Positions 26,637 to 36,467 of a stretch of 64,000 nt of DNA are shown here, piece by piece. The notes beneath the pieces were generated by a model, which searched no databases, was not told the DNA's origin, and worked only from the letters and a program-made list of their open reading frames with translations. The stretch spans positions 250,501 to 314,500 of the forward strand of contig NZ_RZMY01000003.1 of assembly GCF_003992615.1 (NCBI RefSeq). Reading direction: 5' to 3'. Each line of letters opens with the position of its first letter. Within the stretch, counting starts at the first letter, position 1. The stretch comes from Flagellimonas beolgyonensis (GTDB lineage: Bacteria; Bacteroidota; Bacteroidia; Flavobacteriales; Flavobacteriaceae). A program made the translations under genes and the position numbers.

Positions 26637-27892
26637 ACCCGCTTGGCCAATGTTTTGATGGCATCTACAAATCGGTCCAATTCTTCCGTGGTCGTAAATA
26701 CATTGGGAGTAATGCGGCAACCGTGTACATTTTCAAAATCGATACCCACTGTCCACACCTTGAATTCATCCAATAACGTTTTGGCCAAATCACCCGGTTT
26801 CATATTGGTGAGACCCACATTGGCAATACCACAGCTCCGATGCGGTTCCACCGGTGTATTGATGACCACATTTGCCACATCGCGCAATTGATCGCTCCAA
26901 TAGCGTTGAAGATAGCGCATCCGTTCTTCCTTCCGTTCCAGTCCGATCATTTCGAGATAATCCAGGGAATCGTTAATGGTAAGATCGGTATGCACCGGAT
27001 GGGTCCCGGTATGGTTCAGCCTTCGGATTTTGGTCACATCCTTTTCATGATCGGCCAAAAGGGGCCATATTTTGGGAATGTTGCGTTCCGCTACATAGAG
27101 CAACCCCGCCCCTAAAGGGGCACAGAGCCATTTATGAAGGCTGGACCCGTAATAATCACAATCCAGTTCGGCCAGATCGACCTTAATGTGGCCCACACAA
27201 TGTGCACCGTCCACCATCACTTCCACACCATGGGCATGTGCCATATCGCATATTTTTCGAATCGGTAAGATCTGCCCGGTAACATTTACCATATGGCAGA
27301 CCATTAGCAATTTGGTCTTTGAAGTTATCTGGGATTCGTACAACGACACCAATTCCTCATCCGATTTGGGATGGTTTGGAATGGAAACTATTTTACGAAC
27401 TATGCCATACCGCTTTTCCATTTGTTCAAAATGGTCCTGCATGGCCCCATAATCCTGAACGGCATAAATCGCTTCATCCCCTTTTTTCCAAGGATATCCG
27501 CCAATAATGGTGTCCAAAGATTCCGTGGTGTTCCGCGTGATTACCAGTTCCTTTTCCGAACAGTTCACCAATTTGGCCAACCGTGCGGCAACCTTGTTTT
27601 TGTTTTCCCACTGCACCGTGCGCATATAATACGACCCTTCATAATTCACAGTTTTGGCATGTTCCACAAACTTGTTCATTAGGGGAATGGGAATGATATT
27701 GTAATACCCGCTTTCCAAATTGATGTATTCCGGTTTTAAACTGTAGTCCAAGCGTATCCGATCCCAAAAAGCCTCACTGTCCTTATCGGGATAAGGCACA
27801 TTAGACCTGCTTTGTGCCTCCAGGGTGATGGGTAAAAAAGGAGCTGCCATGGCTGCGGTGCCCATATATCGTAAAAACTGTCTCTTTTCCAT
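26633..27892 (-). CDS. Exported class V aminotransferase (isopenicillin-N-epimerase/desulfurase-like)
   Basis: 419 residues. Fold-type I PLP enzyme: Schiff-base lysine K254 in SSLHKWLCAPLGAG, the D228-x-x-H231 pair in MVDGAHCVGH, ITRNTTESLD at the phosphate-binding turn and TGTHPV near the C-terminal part. The family includes isopenicillin N epimerase, cysteine desulfurases and related lyases; specificity is unknown. The N-terminus (KRQFLRYMGTAAMAAPFLP) resembles a twin-arginine signal with KR in place of RR, followed by an AQ cleavage-like site, suggesting export of the folded holoenzyme. Convergent with the phosphoesterase gene, with a shared TTAA stop. Confidence 0.85.
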   Translation of the reverse strand: MEKRQFLRYMGTAAMAAPFLPITLEAQSRSNVPYPDKDSEAFWDRIRLDYSLKPEYINLESGYYNIIPIPLMNKFVEHAKTVNYEGSYYMRTVQWENKNKVAARLAKLVNCSEKELVITRNTTESLDTIIGGYPWKKGDEAIYAVQDYGAMQDHFEQMEKRYGIVRKIVSIPNHPKSDEELVSLYESQITSKTKLLMVCHMVNVTGQILPIRKICDMAHAHGVEVMVDGAHCVGHIKVDLAELDCDYYGSSLHKWLCAPLGAGLLYVAERNIPKIWPLLADHEKDVTKIRRLNHTGTHPVHTDLTINDSLDYLEMIGLERKEERMRYLQRYWSDQLRDVANVVINTPVEPHRSCGIANVGLTNMKPGDLAKTLLDEFKVWTVGIDFENVHGCRITPNVFTTTEELDRFVDAIKTLAKRV

Positions 27893-27969
27893 TAGGCAAG
27901 GGGTTGATTAAAAAAAGATTGGTAATTTCAATTTTGCTTAGTCTCCAAGATACGATTTAAGCCCAAAAT

Positions 27970-29145
27970 ATGAATGCATACCAAGAGATATATGACCAAA
28001 TTCCAATTCGGTTCGATATGGCTTCGCAAGTTATGCTCCTTGGTATAGTTCAGGGCTTTTTTTTGGCATTGGTGATCTTTTTGCGGGCTTCGACAAAATC
28101 GGCGATCCATTGGTTTGGTTGGGCGTTGGTGGTCCAATGCTTGGTTTTTTTGGATGTGTACCTTTGCTATACTGGATTGATGAAATATGTGATCTATCTC
28201 AACGATTCGACGGAATTTTTGGTTTTGTTCATAGCACCTACCCTCTATTTCTTTCTGTATACCCTCCTCGAGCGCAAATCTTTTTCACTCATTAAATTTT
28301 GGCCCCATTTTGTTTTGCCCACACTTTATCTGCTCACACAAATCCAATATTTGTTGAGCCCTGAAGCCATAAAGCTCAATGCCTATTTGGGCGCCTATCA
28401 CCGTGATTTGGGTTTTGTCCCTGATCCTGTCGATTTTGATTATTCCTATCACCATATCAAAGATCGTTTTAGATGGCTGGTGCTGTCCAGTTTTGTTTTT
28501 TACCTCTTCCTAACGGCAAAACTGGTTTGGAAAGCCAACAAAAAGGGTAAAATGTCCACCAGAAATATCCGAATGGATAAATATAGTTTCTCAAGAAACA
28601 CGGTAATCATTTTTTTGGTGTTGTTCGTTTGTCTATTCTTGGTGTTCTTGAATTTTGATGATGATGGAGGCGATCATTATTTGGGCATGTTGGAAACGCT
28701 GACCATATTCATCACTTCCTTTTTTATTCTTTCGGAGTCGCGCTTTTTTGAAAAATCGTGGATTGCCGATAAATATGAGACCTTGTCCAACAATTCCGTC
28801 GCATTTGAATCGGTGGAAGAGATGTTGGCCGATTCCGAATACTTTACCAACCCAGATATTTCCCTAAAACAAGTTGCCGACAAATTGGGCACAAACGCCA
28901 ATACGGTTTCCAAACTCATCAATTCGGAAACTGGAATGAACTTTAACGACTACATCAACCAAAAACGGATTGAACGCTCCAAAATTCGACTGTTAGATCC
29001 GAATTTTTCCCATCTTACCATCGAGGCCATCGGCCAAACGGTTGGATTCAATTCAAAATCAGCTTTTTATGCTGCTTTCAAAAAACACGTGGGTCAATCT
29101 CCATCGGCCTATGTGAAGGCTAAGAACAACGAAAAAAGGGCCTAA
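27970..29145 (+). CDS. Membrane-anchored AraC-family transcriptional regulator
   Basis: 391 residues. The N-terminal 260 residues hold about seven hydrophobic helices (for example VMLLGIVQGFFLALVIFL, VIIFLVLFVCLFLVFL, LETLTIFITSFFILSE). The C-terminal part from about 285 carries two AraC helix-turn-helix motifs (SLKQVADKLGTNANTVSKLI; IEAIGQTVGFNSKSAFYAAF) ending FKKHVGQSPSAYVK. Membrane AraC regulators of this layout are frequent in Bacteroidota; signal and targets are unknown. It is divergent from the aminotransferase and followed in the same direction by an acyltransferase gene. Confidence 0.9.
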   Translation: MNAYQEIYDQIPIRFDMASQVMLLGIVQGFFLALVIFLRASTKSAIHWFGWALVVQCLVFLDVYLCYTGLMKYVIYLNDSTEFLVLFIAPTLYFFLYTLLERKSFSLIKFWPHFVLPTLYLLTQIQYLLSPEAIKLNAYLGAYHRDLGFVPDPVDFDYSYHHIKDRFRWLVLSSFVFYLFLTAKLVWKANKKGKMSTRNIRMDKYSFSRNTVIIFLVLFVCLFLVFLNFDDDGGDHYLGMLETLTIFITSFFILSESRFFEKSWIADKYETLSNNSVAFESVEEMLADSEYFTNPDISLKQVADKLGTNANTVSKLINSETGMNFNDYINQKRIERSKIRLLDPNFSHLTIEAIGQTVGFNSKSAFYAAFKKHVGQSPSAYVKAKNNEKRA

Positions 29146-29237
29146 TTTCTCCCAAATTGTAATTCAGGACGTTTCAACTTGCTTAAAAATTCCATTTCCA
29201 AAACCTTGTTTCAATCTTTGGCAAAAATTCATCAATC

Positions 29238-30377
29238 ATGGAAAAAACTATTCGCCGTTACGATTTGGACTGGCTCAGGGTCATCGTTTTTGCACTACTT
29301 ATTTTTTATCACGTGGGCATGTTCTTTGTGCCCTGGGGCTGGCATGTCAAGAACAATGTAATTTATGATTGGCTTCGTTGGCCCATGCTCTTTTTGAACC
29401 AATGGCGTCTTCCCATCCTTTTTGTCATTTCGGGAATGGGCACTTATTATGCCTTGGGTAAACGGACTTTGGGCAAATTTGTTTGGGAACGATTTCTCCG
29501 CTTGGGAATTCCTCTGGTTGTAGGAATGATCTTGATCGTGCCACCACAGGTCTATTTTGAACGTTTGGCCAATGGACAATTCTCGGGATCTTATTTTGAT
29601 TACTTCACCACCATTGCTTTCGAAGGCGTTTATCCCGAGGGCAACCTGAGTTGGCACCACCTTTGGTTTTTGCCCTACCTCCTGGTATTTTCATGGATCT
29701 TATCCCCTCTATTTGTGTATTTGAGAAAGCACCAAACCCGATTTATCGATTGGGTGAAACGGCAGTTACAAAAAACGTGGGGCATCTATCTATTCGTGAT
29801 CCCACTTTACTTTTTGGAATCTTTGGTGGAGCCCTTCTTCCCAATTACGCATGACTTGGTGCATGATTGGTTCAACTTTAGTTCCAGTATCACCCTGTTT
29901 TTTTATGGTTTTGTGCTAATTGCAACCGGTGACGTTTTTTGGGAAACCGTTGCTAAAATTAAATCGAAGGCATTACTGTTGGGAATTATCGGATTTACGG
30001 GGCAGGTAATCATCTGGTTGTTCTTTGAAGATGGGTATGTGATCCATTTTACAGAAGCACTGTTAAAAGTGGTCAACCTTTGGAGCTGGATTTTGGTGTT
30101 GTTTGCCTACGCGGCCAAATATTTGGACAAACCCAGCAAAGGATTGGCCTATGCCAATAGAGCCGTTTATCCCTTCTATATTCTGCACCAGACCATTACC
30201 GTGGGCATAGCCTATTATCTGATGCAATTGGATTGGGGTTTTGTGCCAAAAGCATCCATTTTGGTCTTGGGAACATTTGGCCTCAGCTGGTTGATCTATG
30301 ACCTGATCATCCTCAGAATTCCGTTCCTTCATCCCCTTTTTGGGTTGAAAGGGAAGAAGAAAGCCCCTGCAGGTTAA
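29238..30377 (+). CDS. Acyltransferase 3 family membrane protein (OpgC/glucan-succinylase-like)
   Basis: 379 residues, about ten hydrophobic helices. The N-terminal signature DLDWLRVIVFALLIFYH contains R14 and H25, which match the conserved Arg and His of acyltransferase 3 proteins. Other landmarks are GNLSWHHLWFLPYLLVF and AVYPFYILHQTITVGIAYYL. The family transfers acyl groups onto surface sugars or peptidoglycan; the substrate is unknown. It follows the AraC-type regulator by 92 bp on the same strand. Confidence 0.88.
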   Translation: MEKTIRRYDLDWLRVIVFALLIFYHVGMFFVPWGWHVKNNVIYDWLRWPMLFLNQWRLPILFVISGMGTYYALGKRTLGKFVWERFLRLGIPLVVGMILIVPPQVYFERLANGQFSGSYFDYFTTIAFEGVYPEGNLSWHHLWFLPYLLVFSWILSPLFVYLRKHQTRFIDWVKRQLQKTWGIYLFVIPLYFLESLVEPFFPITHDLVHDWFNFSSSITLFFYGFVLIATGDVFWETVAKIKSKALLLGIIGFTGQVIIWLFFEDGYVIHFTEALLKVVNLWSWILVLFAYAAKYLDKPSKGLAYANRAVYPFYILHQTITVGIAYYLMQLDWGFVPKASILVLGTFGLSWLIYDLIILRIPFLHPLFGLKGKKKAPAG

Positions 30378-30453
30378 CGATTTAACGCCAATTTATCAAT
30401 TTCATGGCAAGGTATTTGCTACTTTTATATTTATATAACTGCTCAATCTTGCC

Positions 30454-31098
30454 ATGAAAAAGCTTGTGTTCATCATATTGGTTTTGGTTTCGGGAATGTT
30501 TTCCCTGCATGCGCAATCGGACTTGCCCACCACCAAACCGTTGAAGATTGGTGAAAACAACAAGTTGGATATCAAGGCCAGTAACCAAGGCACCCTGTTG
30601 CGAATGCCTTCTGTGTTGGATGAGAATTTTGCCGCCAAAAAAGATAGGCCGGAAATTAAAATGTTGCCGGATAAAGAATTGATTCAAGCCGGGCATGATC
30701 TGGATTTAGATCCCAAGGTGAAGGAGAAAAAGGAGAAAGGCGCCAACGAGCACTTTGGCGACCAGTACTTGGGCGATTTTAAGACCACGGCCAATTTTGT
30801 GGGCATTGTTTGTCGCGACCACGAATATGTGGATGGCGATCGTATCAAAATTTACCTGAATGGAGAAGTTGTCGAATACAATCTGTTGCTCACCGGAAGT
30901 TTTAAAGGGGTAAACATTGATTTGGTAAAAGGGTTCAACCGCATCGAATTCGAAGCGCTCAACCAAGGTTCATCCGGACCCAATACGGCCCAGGTTGTTG
31001 TGGCCAATGAAAAAGGCGAAGTGATCCATAACAACAGATGGAACCTTTCCACCGGCTCCAAGGCTAGTTTGATCATCGTTAAAGAAGATGAACCCTAA
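30454..31098 (+). CDS. Secreted protein of unknown function
   Basis: 214 residues. Signal peptide 1-20 (LVFIILVLVSGMFSLHAQ). I do not recognise the family by name. The first half is lysine-rich and low in structure (DPKVKEKKEKGANEHFG); the second half (about 105-210) has beta-strands alternating with turns (DGDRIKIYLNGEVVEYNLL, VNIDLVKGFNRIEFEALN, NTAQVVVANEKGEV) and resembles a jelly-roll or ligand-binding sandwich. There is no lipobox and no T9SS C-terminal sorting signal, so it is probably periplasmic. Confidence 0.75.
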   Translation: MKKLVFIILVLVSGMFSLHAQSDLPTTKPLKIGENNKLDIKASNQGTLLRMPSVLDENFAAKKDRPEIKMLPDKELIQAGHDLDLDPKVKEKKEKGANEHFGDQYLGDFKTTANFVGIVCRDHEYVDGDRIKIYLNGEVVEYNLLLTGSFKGVNIDLVKGFNRIEFEALNQGSSGPNTAQVVVANEKGEVIHNNRWNLSTGSKASLIIVKEDEP

Positions 31099-31117
31099 TC
31101 GGTTGTAATCAAGGATT

Positions 31118-32773
31118 TTACTTCTCGGGGCTTTCTGAGGTTCCTTCCCAATCCGGGTCTGCCGCACCGATCCATTGTCCTGTAATCGTATCCATCATTA
31201 CGGCATGCACCCGGCCAAATCGTCCTCTTTGGTCAATTTCTTCCAACAAATAGCCATCTGCTTTAAACTGATCAATAGCAGCTGTAGCCCATGTACCTTC
31301 GTGGGTTTCCACCAACATGATGGTATCCCCGCTATGCACCCGAGCAGCCGCCAAAGCCTTGTTCAAGGGCATCTTATGGTCCAGAACCCGACTGGCCACC
31401 TGTACCACCGCTGTCGGAATTCGACTGCCGCCTGCTGCCCCCAACACCAAATAAGGCTTCCCTTTTCTGGTGATTATAAACGGACTGATATGCGATTGAG
31501 CGCGCTGTCCGGGTTCCATATCCCCCAAATAGCCGCCCAATGTCGCCGCATACACAAAGCCAAGACCATCCGTGGCCACTTTGGATCCCATTATTGGACC
31601 CAAGGATTGGGTCAATGCAATGACATTCCCTTTGCTATCGGTCACCGATAAATGGGTCGTGTGCCCATTTTCGTTCCAAGAGGGAGGATTATTCAGAAGC
31701 ATTGCTGCCTCTTTTTTTGGAAAAAGAGCGATTTCATCGGCCAATTTTTGCGCATGTTCTTTTGAGGTCAATCTTTTGCCTGCCACCAAGTCCTCTTGGT
31801 TGCGTCGGTCCTCATACGCTTTTTGATTGGCTTGATAGACCAATTCCGCCCAAGTGGTTTCGGGCATGTCGGACAGATCAAAATGTTCCAAAATCTGAAG
31901 CATTTCTATGGTGATTGCACCATAGGAAGGAATATATAACCCGTGCAAACCAAACCCACGGTACGATCCCTCCACCAAATCGGCATCACGGGCCTGATAT
32001 TCGGACAAAGCTTCCATACTCAAAGTACCGCCATGCTTTTGTACATCGGCCACTATTTTTTGGGCAATTTCTCCTTCATAGAACACTTTTTCACCTCCAG
32101 TAGCTATCAACTTCAAGGTATTGGCCAAATCTTTTTGTACCAGCCTGCTTCCAGCCACATAGGTGGTGTCTCCATTCATGAAATATTTGGTTGTGCCGGT
32201 AAACTCCTTGATTTTATCAATGGCCATAGACTGCCGCAGCGCTTCACCCTCCAATACCAAAAAGCCGTTCTCCGCCAAGTCGATGGCCGGCTGCATCACC
32301 GTTTGAAGGTCTAGGGAACCGTGATCTGTCAGCAACTTCGTCAACCCTTTCACTACTCCGGGAACTCCGATAGTGGCATAGCCATACTGTCCTTTAGGTG
32401 CGGTTTCGGGATCATAATCAATGCCCGCTTGTGTGGTGGCATCCACACCAGAAATTTTGCCATTCGCATCCATTACAATGGCCTGTAACCTTCCACCAAG
32501 ACCAGACATACTGGGCTCCACTACCGAAAGGGCTAAAGCAGCAGCAACGGCAGCATCGATGGCATTGCCGCCTTTTTCCAGCATGGCTACACCAGCTTCG
32601 GTCGCCAAGGGATGGGCCGTGCTCACTGCCCCATTTTCGGATATGGACACTTGTGGGTCATTGTCATCGACAATAGTGAGGACCGTTTGCTTGGCCTCGC
32701 TTTTTTCCTGATTCTTGCAGGCTATTACCGCAATCATCAGCACGGCAATGAACAAAATGGTTTTTTTTGTCAT
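31118..32773 (-). CDS. ggt: Gamma-glutamyltransferase lipoprotein
   Basis: 551 residues. Lipobox Cys 19 (MIAVIAC). Gamma-glutamyltransferases hydrolyse or transfer the gamma-glutamyl group of glutathione and related peptides, and self-cleave before a catalytic Thr. That residue is Thr372 in NGHTTHLSVTD; upstream are STAHPLATEAG, PSMSGLGGRLQAIVMD and YATIGVPGVVKG, and downstream LGAAGGSRIPTAV. The length matches the uncleaved precursor. The gene begins 15 bp after the penicillin-acylase-like gene on the same strand, so both N-terminal-nucleophile hydrolases are probably made together and anchored outside the inner membrane. The usual lid-loop region looks short, as in many non-enteric members. 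Confidence 0.92.
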   Translation of the reverse strand: MTKKTILFIAVLMIAVIACKNQEKSEAKQTVLTIVDDNDPQVSISENGAVSTAHPLATEAGVAMLEKGGNAIDAAVAAALALSVVEPSMSGLGGRLQAIVMDANGKISGVDATTQAGIDYDPETAPKGQYGYATIGVPGVVKGLTKLLTDHGSLDLQTVMQPAIDLAENGFLVLEGEALRQSMAIDKIKEFTGTTKYFMNGDTTYVAGSRLVQKDLANTLKLIATGGEKVFYEGEIAQKIVADVQKHGGTLSMEALSEYQARDADLVEGSYRGFGLHGLYIPSYGAITIEMLQILEHFDLSDMPETTWAELVYQANQKAYEDRRNQEDLVAGKRLTSKEHAQKLADEIALFPKKEAAMLLNNPPSWNENGHTTHLSVTDSKGNVIALTQSLGPIMGSKVATDGLGFVYAATLGGYLGDMEPGQRAQSHISPFIITRKGKPYLVLGAAGGSRIPTAVVQVASRVLDHKMPLNKALAAARVHSGDTIMLVETHEGTWATAAIDQFKADGYLLEEIDQRGRFGRVHAVMMDTITGQWIGAADPDWEGTSESPEK

Positions 32774-32788
32774 GTTGTTAGGTTGGAT

Positions 32789-34957
32789 TTAATGCTTTTC
32801 TCCTGGGTGATAGGTGGCTTCTGCCCTTTTGAGTACATCTTCCTTGTAATAGGCTGCATCCTTGAATTCCTTATCGGCATACCTTTGGGCCTGATCATTA
32901 AAATGGGGAGAATTGGAATCACCACTTTGCCCCCCGGCCAACATGGTCTTCGCCTTTACCTTATCGCCAAACTCCACAACGGCCACAAAACTATTGCCCC
33001 GTGTACCGTATATTTTTTTGGTATTGTTATTATACCGGGCACCATAAGCTGCCAAGGCACCCCACGTACCACTGGCAAAACCAATGGGAATACTGGGCTT
33101 GGCATCATCGAATGCTTGTCGGATATCCCCGTTCAACCGCTGGTAGCGATTGACCTCACCCCAAGGCATTTTCCACGTGCCGAAATCGGCTTCCAGTTTT
33201 TCAACAATTTCTTTGAACAGTTGCAATTTGTTTTCATCAGGCCAATCGCTGCCCCAATATTCCACCCACTGCATAGAGTACATGCCCTCGGGCCGTTCGG
33301 CTTTGGCAAAGCATTGCATGCCGTAATAATGGGCCAAGGTCATGGCCACGGATTCTTTGGATGTGGTAAAATCCCATTGGCGCAATTCCTCAATGGCATC
33401 TTTCAATTCAGATGTTGGATTGGCATCATAGGCTTTCACCAATCCGGGAATCAACGCTTTAAAAGCAGGCAAATAGGGGTCATGGGCCAATGTGATCAGG
33501 CTATCCAAGGTATACCCGCTTCTGCCTTTCAATAATTTAATGGCATGGATACCCCGAAAATTTTCTTGATCGCGGGACATGTAATTGGGATAATCCTCTT
33601 TCTTGGGACTGAATTCCAAAGCTGAAGTATAGGGTGTGGAGTTGCAATTCTGAATCCAGCCATTACCTGGGTTCAGCACCAAAATGTTTTCATCCACGGT
33701 GTGCAATCCTTGCCAATCGGTCTCGGGATTACTCCCATCCACTGGTTGGGTATAATCGAAGCTCGTATCGCGCTTGGGTACAAAGTTCCCATGAAAATAG
33801 GCAATGTTTCCTTCGGCATCGGCATACACGGTGTTGTTGGAGGAATTGGTTCGGATGTCCATCATTTTTCGGAATCCATCATACCCGTCCTGCTTGGTTC
33901 GAATATAGGATTGTTCCAAGGCTTTTACCGGTTCCCACATCATGGCGGAAGCCGTCCATTGACCATCTGCTACATGGGTGATGGGACCGTGATGGGTTCG
34001 GTACATCGGGAAGGATTTTTCTTTGAACCCAGCACCATCTATATACTTCAAGGTAACACTTGTGGAATCGACCGGGCGTAATTCTTCTCCATATTGATAA
34101 AAGAGTTTATCATCATTTTTTACGATGGTTTCTTTGAACTCGTCCATCACATCGGTATAGGTGGAGGTGTGCATCCAGCCTGTTTTTTCATTGAAGCCCT
34201 GATACACAAAAAATTGCCCCCACGTAACAGCTCCGTATGCATTCAAACCTTCCTCACTGACCACATGTACCTCTCCCCTAAAGTAAAAGGAGGTATGTGG
34301 ATTGATTAACAACATGGCATTCCCGGATTGGGTCAAATCCCCAGAAATGGCAATTCCATTGGATCCTTGGGGTTCGGCCATTTCCGCTGCCTTTTTTTGT
34401 TGCAGCAACTCCATTTCGGGCAACTCCATGCCACTTTCATAAAATTTTTGGATTTTCCGGGTCGATATCCGTTCGATATCCCCGCCGATTGACCCTTCAC
34501 TGAAATACATGGGCATCCACGGTTCAAATCGGGTAAGCAATTTGGGCTGCACCTCAGGATGGGTATGGAGGTAATAGTTGATGCCATCTGCAAAGGCGTT
34601 GCAGAGTTCCTTTAACCATTCCGGGCTTTTCTCGTAATTGGCCTTGGCCTCTTCTTCGGTCATGAACAATTTGGCCCGAAGGTCACTGTACAGGGCCTCT
34701 TCCCCTTCCACTTCGGCCAAACGGCCCGTGGCCCAAATATAATTTTGCTCCACACGGTTAAAATCATCCTCACATTGGGCATACAAAAGTCCAAAAACGG
34801 CATCAGCATCGGTTTTACCATAAATGTGCGGTACTCCAAAATCATCGCGGATAATGGTGATATTCTCGGCCTGGGCCTCCCATTTTTCAATTTCGGTAGG
34901 TTGATTTTGCGTACAGGAAAGAATTAAAAGTGCAGAAAAAGCCAGTAATGCTCTCAT
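32789..34957 (-). CDS. Penicillin-acylase-family N-terminal nucleophile hydrolase, lipoprotein
   Basis: 722 residues. Lipobox Cys 15 (LLILSC). The alpha-chain region carries DDFGVPHIYGKTDADAVFG and the cleavage/nucleophile site QGSNGIAISG (Ser199), where autocatalytic cleavage would expose the catalytic serine of the beta chain. Further family blocks are NPHTSFYFRGEVHVVSEEG and the C-terminal GQSGDSNSPHFNDQAQRY. Family members deacylate beta-lactams, acyl-homoserine lactones, aculeacins or related N-acyl amides; the substrate cannot be told here. Co-directional with ggt, 15 bp apart. Confidence 0.93.
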   Translation of the reverse strand: MRALLAFSALLILSCTQNQPTEIEKWEAQAENITIIRDDFGVPHIYGKTDADAVFGLLYAQCEDDFNRVEQNYIWATGRLAEVEGEEALYSDLRAKLFMTEEEAKANYEKSPEWLKELCNAFADGINYYLHTHPEVQPKLLTRFEPWMPMYFSEGSIGGDIERISTRKIQKFYESGMELPEMELLQQKKAAEMAEPQGSNGIAISGDLTQSGNAMLLINPHTSFYFRGEVHVVSEEGLNAYGAVTWGQFFVYQGFNEKTGWMHTSTYTDVMDEFKETIVKNDDKLFYQYGEELRPVDSTSVTLKYIDGAGFKEKSFPMYRTHHGPITHVADGQWTASAMMWEPVKALEQSYIRTKQDGYDGFRKMMDIRTNSSNNTVYADAEGNIAYFHGNFVPKRDTSFDYTQPVDGSNPETDWQGLHTVDENILVLNPGNGWIQNCNSTPYTSALEFSPKKEDYPNYMSRDQENFRGIHAIKLLKGRSGYTLDSLITLAHDPYLPAFKALIPGLVKAYDANPTSELKDAIEELRQWDFTTSKESVAMTLAHYYGMQCFAKAERPEGMYSMQWVEYWGSDWPDENKLQLFKEIVEKLEADFGTWKMPWGEVNRYQRLNGDIRQAFDDAKPSIPIGFASGTWGALAAYGARYNNNTKKIYGTRGNSFVAVVEFGDKVKAKTMLAGGQSGDSNSPHFNDQAQRYADKEFKDAAYYKEDVLKRAEATYHPGEKH

Positions 34958-35009
34958 CGAATTGTCAAGTTTGGTTTAGTTCTGTGAAAATACGGGAAAT
35001 CCGAATCAT

Positions 35010-36044
35010 TTACCAACTTCCGCTAGCACCGCCACCTCCAGAACTGCCGCCACCCCCAGAAAAACTACTGGAACTGCCCCCTGAGCTGGAACCAAAGGAA
35101 TGCGATCCCGTAGAGGAAAACGTTTTGCTGATGTACTCACTGTCCGATTTGAACAACGATATCTTTAAATCTTCCCCCCCTTTCATTTTAATTTTTAGGG
35201 CCACTACCACGATGGTGAACACCATAAACCCAGCAAAGGCATAAAATACCCAAGTGAAATCTTCCTCCAAATATGATACATCGAAAATAAATCCATAAAA
35301 GAGGCTAAGGAAATACAGGGGCATTACAATAAATACTGCCCCAAACGCAAGCATCATAAAGGGTGGTATCAGCATAAAAATACCTCTAAAAACTGCCAAC
35401 TTGCCCAAAAGCATTCCCCTAAATATTTCCGCCAAAAGATCAAAACCCTTGTAGAATACAAAACCACCAACTGCCATAAAAATGGACAAAAACACAGTGA
35501 TCAAAATATACACCCACCATGGTACCTCCGCCTCAGCTTCTATGGCTTCATTGAACTCAGCCAGGGCGTCGGGGTTTTTCAAAAATTCGATGATCTGATC
35601 TGTCGCTTCATCAATGCCCCCAAAATAGTCCTCTTCCTTAAACTTGGGGATCATGGTATTGCGGATGATTCGGGAGGCCACGGCATCGGTAATATAGGGT
35701 TCCAAACCATAACCTACTTCTATCCGCACTTCCTTATCGTTCTTTGAAAATAGAATAAGGATACCATTATCCTCACCTACTTGTCCCAGTTCATTTTGGT
35801 TAAATGTACCATTGGCATATTGCTCAATGGTTTCGTTGCCAAGGGAGTGTAGGGTCAATACCACCAGTTGATGAGTGGTTTCGGTCTCAACCCGGGTAAG
35901 TTTTGCGCGCAGGCCTATCAGTTGATCTGGAGTGAAAATACCAGCTTGATCCGTAACAATTTCGGTAAGCTGCGGATATTGCCCTTGGGCGATTCCCATC
36001 AACGAAAGTGACATTAAAAAACAGAAAACCAGAATCTTTCTCAC
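35010..36044 (-). CDS. TPM-domain (YgcG-family) membrane protein with Gly/Ser-rich tail
   Basis: 344 residues. Signal peptide 1-20, then a TPM phosphatase-fold domain at about 22-165 (VTDQAGIFTPDQLIGLRAKL, HQLVVLTLHSLGNETIEQYA, NGILILFSKNDKEVRIEVGYGLEPYITD). Three or four membrane helices follow (YILITVFLSIFMAVGGFVF and others). The last 30 residues are almost only Gly and Ser, ending SGSW, as is usual for this family. TPM proteins have been linked to thylakoid or membrane-protein quality control, and their bacterial role is unclear. It is the last gene of a minus-strand run, 64 bp after ferredoxin. Confidence 0.88.
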   Translation of the reverse strand: MRKILVFCFLMSLSLMGIAQGQYPQLTEIVTDQAGIFTPDQLIGLRAKLTRVETETTHQLVVLTLHSLGNETIEQYANGTFNQNELGQVGEDNGILILFSKNDKEVRIEVGYGLEPYITDAVASRIIRNTMIPKFKEEDYFGGIDEATDQIIEFLKNPDALAEFNEAIEAEAEVPWWVYILITVFLSIFMAVGGFVFYKGFDLLAEIFRGMLLGKLAVFRGIFMLIPPFMMLAFGAVFIVMPLYFLSLFYGFIFDVSYLEEDFTWVFYAFAGFMVFTIVVVALKIKMKGGEDLKISLFKSDSEYISKTFSSTGSHSFGSSSGGSSSSFSGGGGSSGGGGASGSW

Positions 36045-36107
36045 GTGTACAAGATACAGGAAAGATCAATGGCGTGCTATTGAAAATGTACGAATGGCTG
36101 TTTTGAT

Positions 36108-36443
36108 CTAATCTTCTGCCGGGGCTAATTCCACTTCTAGTCCGTTCAAATCTTCGGTCATGTGGATTTGACAGCCCAATCGGCTGTTGTCCTTTACAAA
36201 AAAGGCTTCGGAAAGCATAGCCTCCTCATCATCCGACTTTTCAGGAAGTTGATGGTCGGACAACACGTAGCATTGACAGGAGGCACACATGGCCATACCA
36301 CCACAGATGCCGATGGTACCCTCTGGGGCCAACTCATAGGAGCGTACCACCTCCATCAGGTTCATGTTCATATCCGTTGGGGCATCCACTTCATGGGATA
36401 CACCTTCCCTGTCAATTATCTTGATTTTTATATCGCTCATCAT
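36108..36443 (-). CDS. 2Fe-2S ferredoxin (adrenodoxin type)
   Basis: 111 residues from the first of two adjacent ATGs (36443; 36440 is equally possible). Cluster ligands lie in CGGMAMCASC (C-x5-C-x2-C) and LGCQIH, the spacing of adrenodoxin/Isc-type ferredoxins that carry single electrons to oxygenases or Fe-S assembly. The neighbouring ferredoxin-NADP reductase (36855) is the natural electron donor, and Nfu and Mrp genes lie just upstream in the same direction. A four-helix-bundle gene is interposed between ferredoxin and reductase. Confidence 0.93.
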   Translation of the reverse strand: MMSDIKIKIIDREGVSHEVDAPTDMNMNLMEVVRSYELAPEGTIGICGGMAMCASCQCYVLSDHQLPEKSDDEEAMLSEAFFVKDNSRLGCQIHMTEDLNGLEVELAPAED

Positions 36444-36467
36444 TCAAAAGGAAATAGGAGTTAGTGG

